Origin: Gammaproteobacteria bacterium
GTDB taxonomy: Bacteria; Pseudomonadota; Gammaproteobacteria; GRL18
DNA length: 7,006 nt
Direction: 5' to 3'
NCBI GenBank assembly: GCA_013139395.1
Contig: WTAX01000372.1
Span: 1-7,006 of the forward strand
In this document: positions 5,101 through 7,006 of the stretch, piece by piece
How positions within the stretch are numbered: the stretch's first letter is position 1
Layout: each line of letters starts with the position of its first letter
Made by a program: the position numbers and the translations under genes
The notes under the pieces: model-generated
What the model saw: the letters and a program-made list of their open reading frames with translations, nothing else
Told to the model about the DNA's origin: nothing
The model's database searches: none

Positions 5101-6279
5101 ATAACGAATCCCCGGTACGGTTAAGGAAGTCTCTGCCACATTAGTTGCCAGTATAATACGTCTGCCGCTGTGGGCTGAAAAAATGCGACTCTGCTCTGCA
5201 GGCGTTAAACGGGCATATAAGGGGAGTATTTCCAGGTGCGGTCTGGCACCACCCGCCGCCGGATGATATTTACGTAAGGCTTCAGCCGTTTCTCGAATTT
5301 CTCTTTCACCTGATAAAAAGACCAGAATATCGCCCGCAGTTTCCAGCATCAATTCATCCACTGCCGACAGGATACCATCCACCATAGTCCCCTCTTCTTC
5401 TAAGGGACGATAACGAACTTCAACGGGATAAGTCCTTCCCGAGACTTCAATGACGGGTGCATTATCAAAAAACTGCGAAAAACGATCCGTATCAATAGTT
5501 GCTGAGGTAATAATAACCTTGAGATCAGGGCGGCGCGGCAGTAATTGTTTGATATAGCCCAGTAAAAAATCAATATTCAAACTGCGTTCGTGAGCTTCAT
5601 CAATAATAATCGTATCATAACGATTCAAGAATCGATCCGTTTGAGTTTCTGCTAATAAAATACCGTCAGTCATCAGTTTGACATAGGTTTCTTCACGGCT
5701 TTTGTCACTAAAGCGTACCTTAAAACCGACGTTTTCACCCAACGGTGTATTTAACTCTTGTGCAATCCGGCTTGCCACACTGCGAGCGGCCAATCGGCGT
5801 GGTTGAGTATGCGCAATTTGCCCCATTACTCCCCGCCCGGCTAATAATGCAATTTTAGGTAATTGAGTCGTTTTACCTGAGCCCGTCTCACCGGCAACCA
5901 CAATCACCTGATTTTCGCTCAATATTGTTTTTATCTCTGTGAGCTTTTTTGAAACTGGTAACTCATCAGGAAATCTGGGGGTCGGCAGTGCCTGTTTACG
6001 TTGTGCTACTTTAGCGATGGAGTGCTGAATTTTTTCTTCACAGCGCCCCATAAGTGCATGACATTGTTGAATACGTGCATCTACAACAGCTGATTCACTA
6101 TTTTTCTGTTTTTTTTCAGCTTCAGTGAGTATTTTTCGAGGCAGTTTTTTTATTAAGCTGAAGGCTTTATTGAGCTGTTTTTTTAGTGGATACTGATCAA
6201 AACGATAGCATTGCTTTAATTGTTTTAACAAACAAGAATGTTGTTGTTTATACAGACTGTATGGACTTGTCTGATTCAT
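2140..6279 (-). CDS. hrpA: ATP-dependent RNA helicase HrpA (DEAH box)
   Basis: 1379 residues, against about 1300 in E. coli. The motifs appear in order: Walker A G-E-T-G-S-G-K-T-T (130-138), motif Ia T-Q-P-R-R (158-162), D-E-A-H (227-230), S-A-T (259-261), F-L-S-G-E-R-E-I (321-328), motif V T-N-V-A-E-T-S-L-T-V-P-G (379-390) and motif VI Q-R-S-G-R-C-G-R (426-433), so all catalytic residues are present. The winged-helix/ratchet region follows at about 460-560, the OB-fold part near 670-780, and the long HrpA-specific C-terminal region (DUF3418) from about 800, ending W-L-I-E-E-L-R-I-S-L-F-A-Q. The family unwinds RNA with ATP or other NTPs; in E. coli HrpA is linked to fimbrial mRNA processing and to rescue of stalled or collided ribosomes. 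The N-terminus before Walker A is about 40 residues longer than in E. coli, and there is an extra loop near 638-664. The ATG at 6279 has only a weak GAAG upstream. It appears to be a single-gene transcript with no frameshift. Confidence 0.97.
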   Translation of the reverse strand: MNQTSPYSLYKQQHSCLLKQLKQCYRFDQYPLKKQLNKAFSLIKKLPRKILTEAEKKQKNSESAVVDARIQQCHALMGRCEEKIQHSIAKVAQRKQALPTPRFPDELPVSKKLTEIKTILSENQVIVVAGETGSGKTTQLPKIALLAGRGVMGQIAHTQPRRLAARSVASRIAQELNTPLGENVGFKVRFSDKSREETYVKLMTDGILLAETQTDRFLNRYDTIIIDEAHERSLNIDFLLGYIKQLLPRRPDLKVIITSATIDTDRFSQFFDNAPVIEVSGRTYPVEVRYRPLEEEGTMVDGILSAVDELMLETAGDILVFLSGEREIRETAEALRKYHPAAGGARPHLEILPLYARLTPAEQSRIFSAHSGRRIILATNVAETSLTVPGIRYVIDTGLARISRYSVRHKIQRLPIEKVSQASARQRSGRCGRVSDGIAIRLYSDDDHNQRPGYTEPELLRTNLAQVILQMLSLKLGDIKEFPFLEKPSAKQINDGFLLLEQLGAINSSRQLTAIGRSLSKLSVDPRIGRVIIAGEQQNVLSEILIIASALSCQEPRERPADKQQAADEKHTQYASKKSDFISFLNLWVSYEAQRKHLSQNKLRKYCQANFISFMRMREWRELYQQLYTQTKELGFRFNDLSCVYDFNCLTADAAKNNEDKLDYAAIHQALLTGFLGNIGFKEEKNTYLGARNIRFGIFPGSRLYKRKPKWLMAAEIVETSAIYARIVAGIEPLWLEQQAQHLLKHHYYEPFWEAKSGQVSAWSKVSLYGLVINAKKKVNYGPIDPEVAQEIFVRDALVTGEYKDQSRKTPRFINYNLALINELEHLEHKSRRKDLLVDDLAIFEFYQQRIAHSQPAGFIYSRAAFEQWRKNIEKKDVGYLYLKQADLLKKDADHISDELYPAHIMSGELQLPLEYHFLPGHALDGVTVAFPLAVINQLDETVFDWLVPGLIREKITLLLRALPKVIRKQLVPVPDTVTVFLEQKNYREGKLSEQLLDFLKGKLSYTLFNELQHQMAKDTHTDFEIKVPEHLKMNFKIIDKEGHELDSSRNLSRLKQQWGEQALEQLDEAVDESIEREGILSWDFDALAQQQIIERHGMTMTLYPALQDKGDSVAIKLYDQEKTANYNHGQGIFRLLQLALNKELKQIQKQLTNIDKACLLYTPYGSCNDLKQDFVVGILLNAIRESAAKDAVGAITINLIRDQHAFNELLCSVREKLQQNSIDVSQSVLNALQANQVLAKQLKGNIPFNLVNTLSDIKSQQSHLIYKGFIAQTPLKWLKRLPRYFKGMSARLEKARSDYRRDGLNQGQITPLWEKYEKKKTLLKNEKKTPDSLYFAEAELDEYRWLIEELRISLFAQELKTSQPVSVKRLEKKWQKLS

Positions 6280-6314
6280 ATTATTTTACTTCGTATTAAC
6301 CCGGTCTATCAGTC

Positions 6315-6345
6315 TTTATACTTGCCAGTATTATGCTAAAAGCAA
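6315..6345 (-). promoter_or_regulatory. Candidate hrpA promoter
   Basis: On the minus strand, TTGCTT (6345-6340) and TATAAA (6320-6315) are separated by 19 bases, which is longer than the optimum of 17. The predicted start is near 6308, about 28 bases before the hrpA ATG. The spacing makes this a weak call. Confidence 0.3.
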
Positions 6346-6435
6346 AGAGAGATACACTAAATTACTACTCATGTCTCATTTTCATATTTAAAGTGAAAGA
6401 TTATAACTGAATTGGTTCAAAATAATATGACTTCA

Positions 6436-6466
6436 TTGTATGCTTTTAGTCTATTTCTGCTAGAAT
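6436..6466 (+). promoter_or_regulatory. Candidate extended -10 promoter of the cyclic-nucleotide-binding gene
   Basis: TAGAAT (6461-6466) is preceded by TG one base upstream (6458-6459), forming an extended -10, with TTGTAT (6436-6441) 19 bases further up as a poor -35. The predicted start is near 6473, giving a leader of about 125 bases. The extended -10 is the main support. Confidence 0.45.
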
Positions 6467-6501
6467 TAAAGAACTAATAGCCCATTCTGTATTCCACTCA
6501 A

Positions 6502-6531
6502 CTCAATAGTCAGTGTATTGATAGAATTGAG
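6502..6531. repeat. Nested inverted repeats in the leader of the cyclic-nucleotide-binding gene
   Basis: TCAATA (6503-6508) pairs with TATTGA (6516-6521) around a 7-base spacer, and the overlapping CTCAAT (6502-6507) also matches ATTGAG (6526-6531). The two pairings exclude each other, so the leader RNA could switch between two weak stems, or the DNA could be a dimer-binding site. Stems of six A/T-rich pairs are weak and may be chance. Confidence 0.3.
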
Positions 6532-6597
6532 CCGTAAAACTTTTATTACAACAGAACAAAAAAGCCCTAAGAATCGACTAGAAACCGGAGCAATAGA

Positions 6598-7006
6598 ATG
6601 GCTGCAGCGCCTAATCTAGATGTTAATGTTATAAAAAAATTCATACCGCTAGACTCTCTCAGTCTTGATAAAGTTCAAGAAGTTATTGATAAATCAGCTG
6701 TACAGAAGATTCCTGCCGGGCGTATGCTTTTTAAACAGGGAGATAAAGATAAATGGACGGTTTATTTACTCTCCGGTACCGTTGAAGTAAAAGCATCCGG
6801 CAGCAAAAAACAACTAATCAAAGCCAATAGTGAGGAAGCTAAAACAGCGATTGCCAATAAAATCCCTCGTCCGGTATCGGCTAAGGCAAAAACAGACATC
6901 AGCATTCTTATTATCGACACCGATCTGCTGGAGATTTTACTGAACTGGAACGCACCATCCAGTATTGAGGTATCTGACCTTGATGATGACGATGAAGACT
7001 GGATGA
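6598..7006 (+). CDS. Cyclic-nucleotide-binding-domain protein (3' truncated by the window edge)
   Basis: 136 codons are visible and the frame is still open at the window end. The start at 6598 has GGAG (6587-6590) 7 bases upstream. Residues about 12-115 resemble a cNMP-binding beta-roll: a leading helix F-I-P-L-D-S-L-S-L-D-K-V, then I-P-A-G-R-M-L-F-K-Q-G-D (38-49) and W-T-V-Y-L-L-S-G-T-V-E-V (53-64), both characteristic of the fold, and the closing helix D-T-D-L-L-E-I-L-L-N-W. The phosphate-binding cassette expected between them (F-G-E-x-x-L ... R-x-A) is missing; a Lys/Ala-rich stretch (about 70-99) stands in its place, so cAMP or cGMP binding is doubtful. An acidic run, D-L-D-D-D-D-E-D-W, follows at 128-135, probably a linker. 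Proteins that start like this often continue into a second cNMP domain or another module, which cannot be seen here. There is no signal peptide. The role is unassigned. Confidence 0.8.
   Translation, partial: MAAAPNLDVNVIKKFIPLDSLSLDKVQEVIDKSAVQKIPAGRMLFKQGDKDKWTVYLLSGTVEVKASGSKKQLIKANSEEAKTAIANKIPRPVSAKAKTDISILIIDTDLLEILLNWNAPSSIEVSDLDDDDEDWM

Larger units (their letters stand above)
6280..6597. other. Divergent intergenic region between hrpA and the cyclic-nucleotide-binding gene
   Basis: These 318 AT-rich bases contain no supported gene on either strand. They hold candidate promoters for both flanking genes and two sets of inverted repeats. CTAAAAGCA (6336-6344) recurs in inverted orientation as TGCTTTTAG (6441-6449), so each promoter carries the same 9-base word in its own reading direction. 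A second dyad lies at 6502-6531 in the leader of the plus-strand gene. Confidence 0.7.

Overview
The window reads as chromosomal DNA of a low-GC (AT-rich) gammaproteobacterium. The main evidence is a full-length HrpA RNA helicase that closely resembles the Escherichia coli protein, together with a DUF2835 protein, a DUF4442 hotdog protein and a short SAP-domain/cysteine protein. These small families are mostly met in free-living, non-enteric Gammaproteobacteria. A sulphur oxidiser, methanotroph or relative is my guess; the sequence does not settle the genus. There is no sign of phage, insertion sequence, CRISPR or tRNA.

Layout. (1) 1-164, plus strand: the last 53 codons of a FixJ-type (LuxR/NarL HTH) response regulator. 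(2) 165-523: no conventional gene, but dense in signals: a TAGGG-N5-CCCTA dyad, overlapping palindromes, two A-rich AAT-triplet tracts, a 19-codon mini-ORF with a good ribosome binding site, and a strong hairpin terminator. Together they suggest an undescribed small RNA of about 200 nt or a small-protein gene. (3) 524-1714, minus strand: a compact operon transcribed DUF2835 -> DUF4442 hotdog -> pentapeptide-repeat protein, with a 1-base stop/start overlap and then a 4-base gap. (4) 1715-1883: a divergent promoter region in which two sigma70-like promoters share one palindromic -35 segment. (5) 1884-2084, plus strand: a 66-residue SAP-like protein with four cysteines. (6) About 2126-2165: a bidirectional terminator between convergent genes, built over the last codons and stop of hrpA. 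(7) 2140-6279, minus strand: hrpA, intact, 1379 residues. (8) 6280-6597: a divergent intergenic region with candidate promoters and inverted repeats. (9) 6598-7006, plus strand: the start of a cyclic-nucleotide-binding-fold protein, cut by the window edge.

How the parts may work together. HrpA is an RNA and translation quality-control helicase and appears to be a single-gene transcript. The three-gene operon has no assigned pathway; its tight spacing says the products are made together. The response regulator may control the adjacent RNA-like locus, because the dyad lies about 60 bases upstream of the predicted start, but this is inference. The best candidate for something undescribed is the 225-495 region. 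The palindrome shared by the divergent promoters at 1773-1785 comes next.
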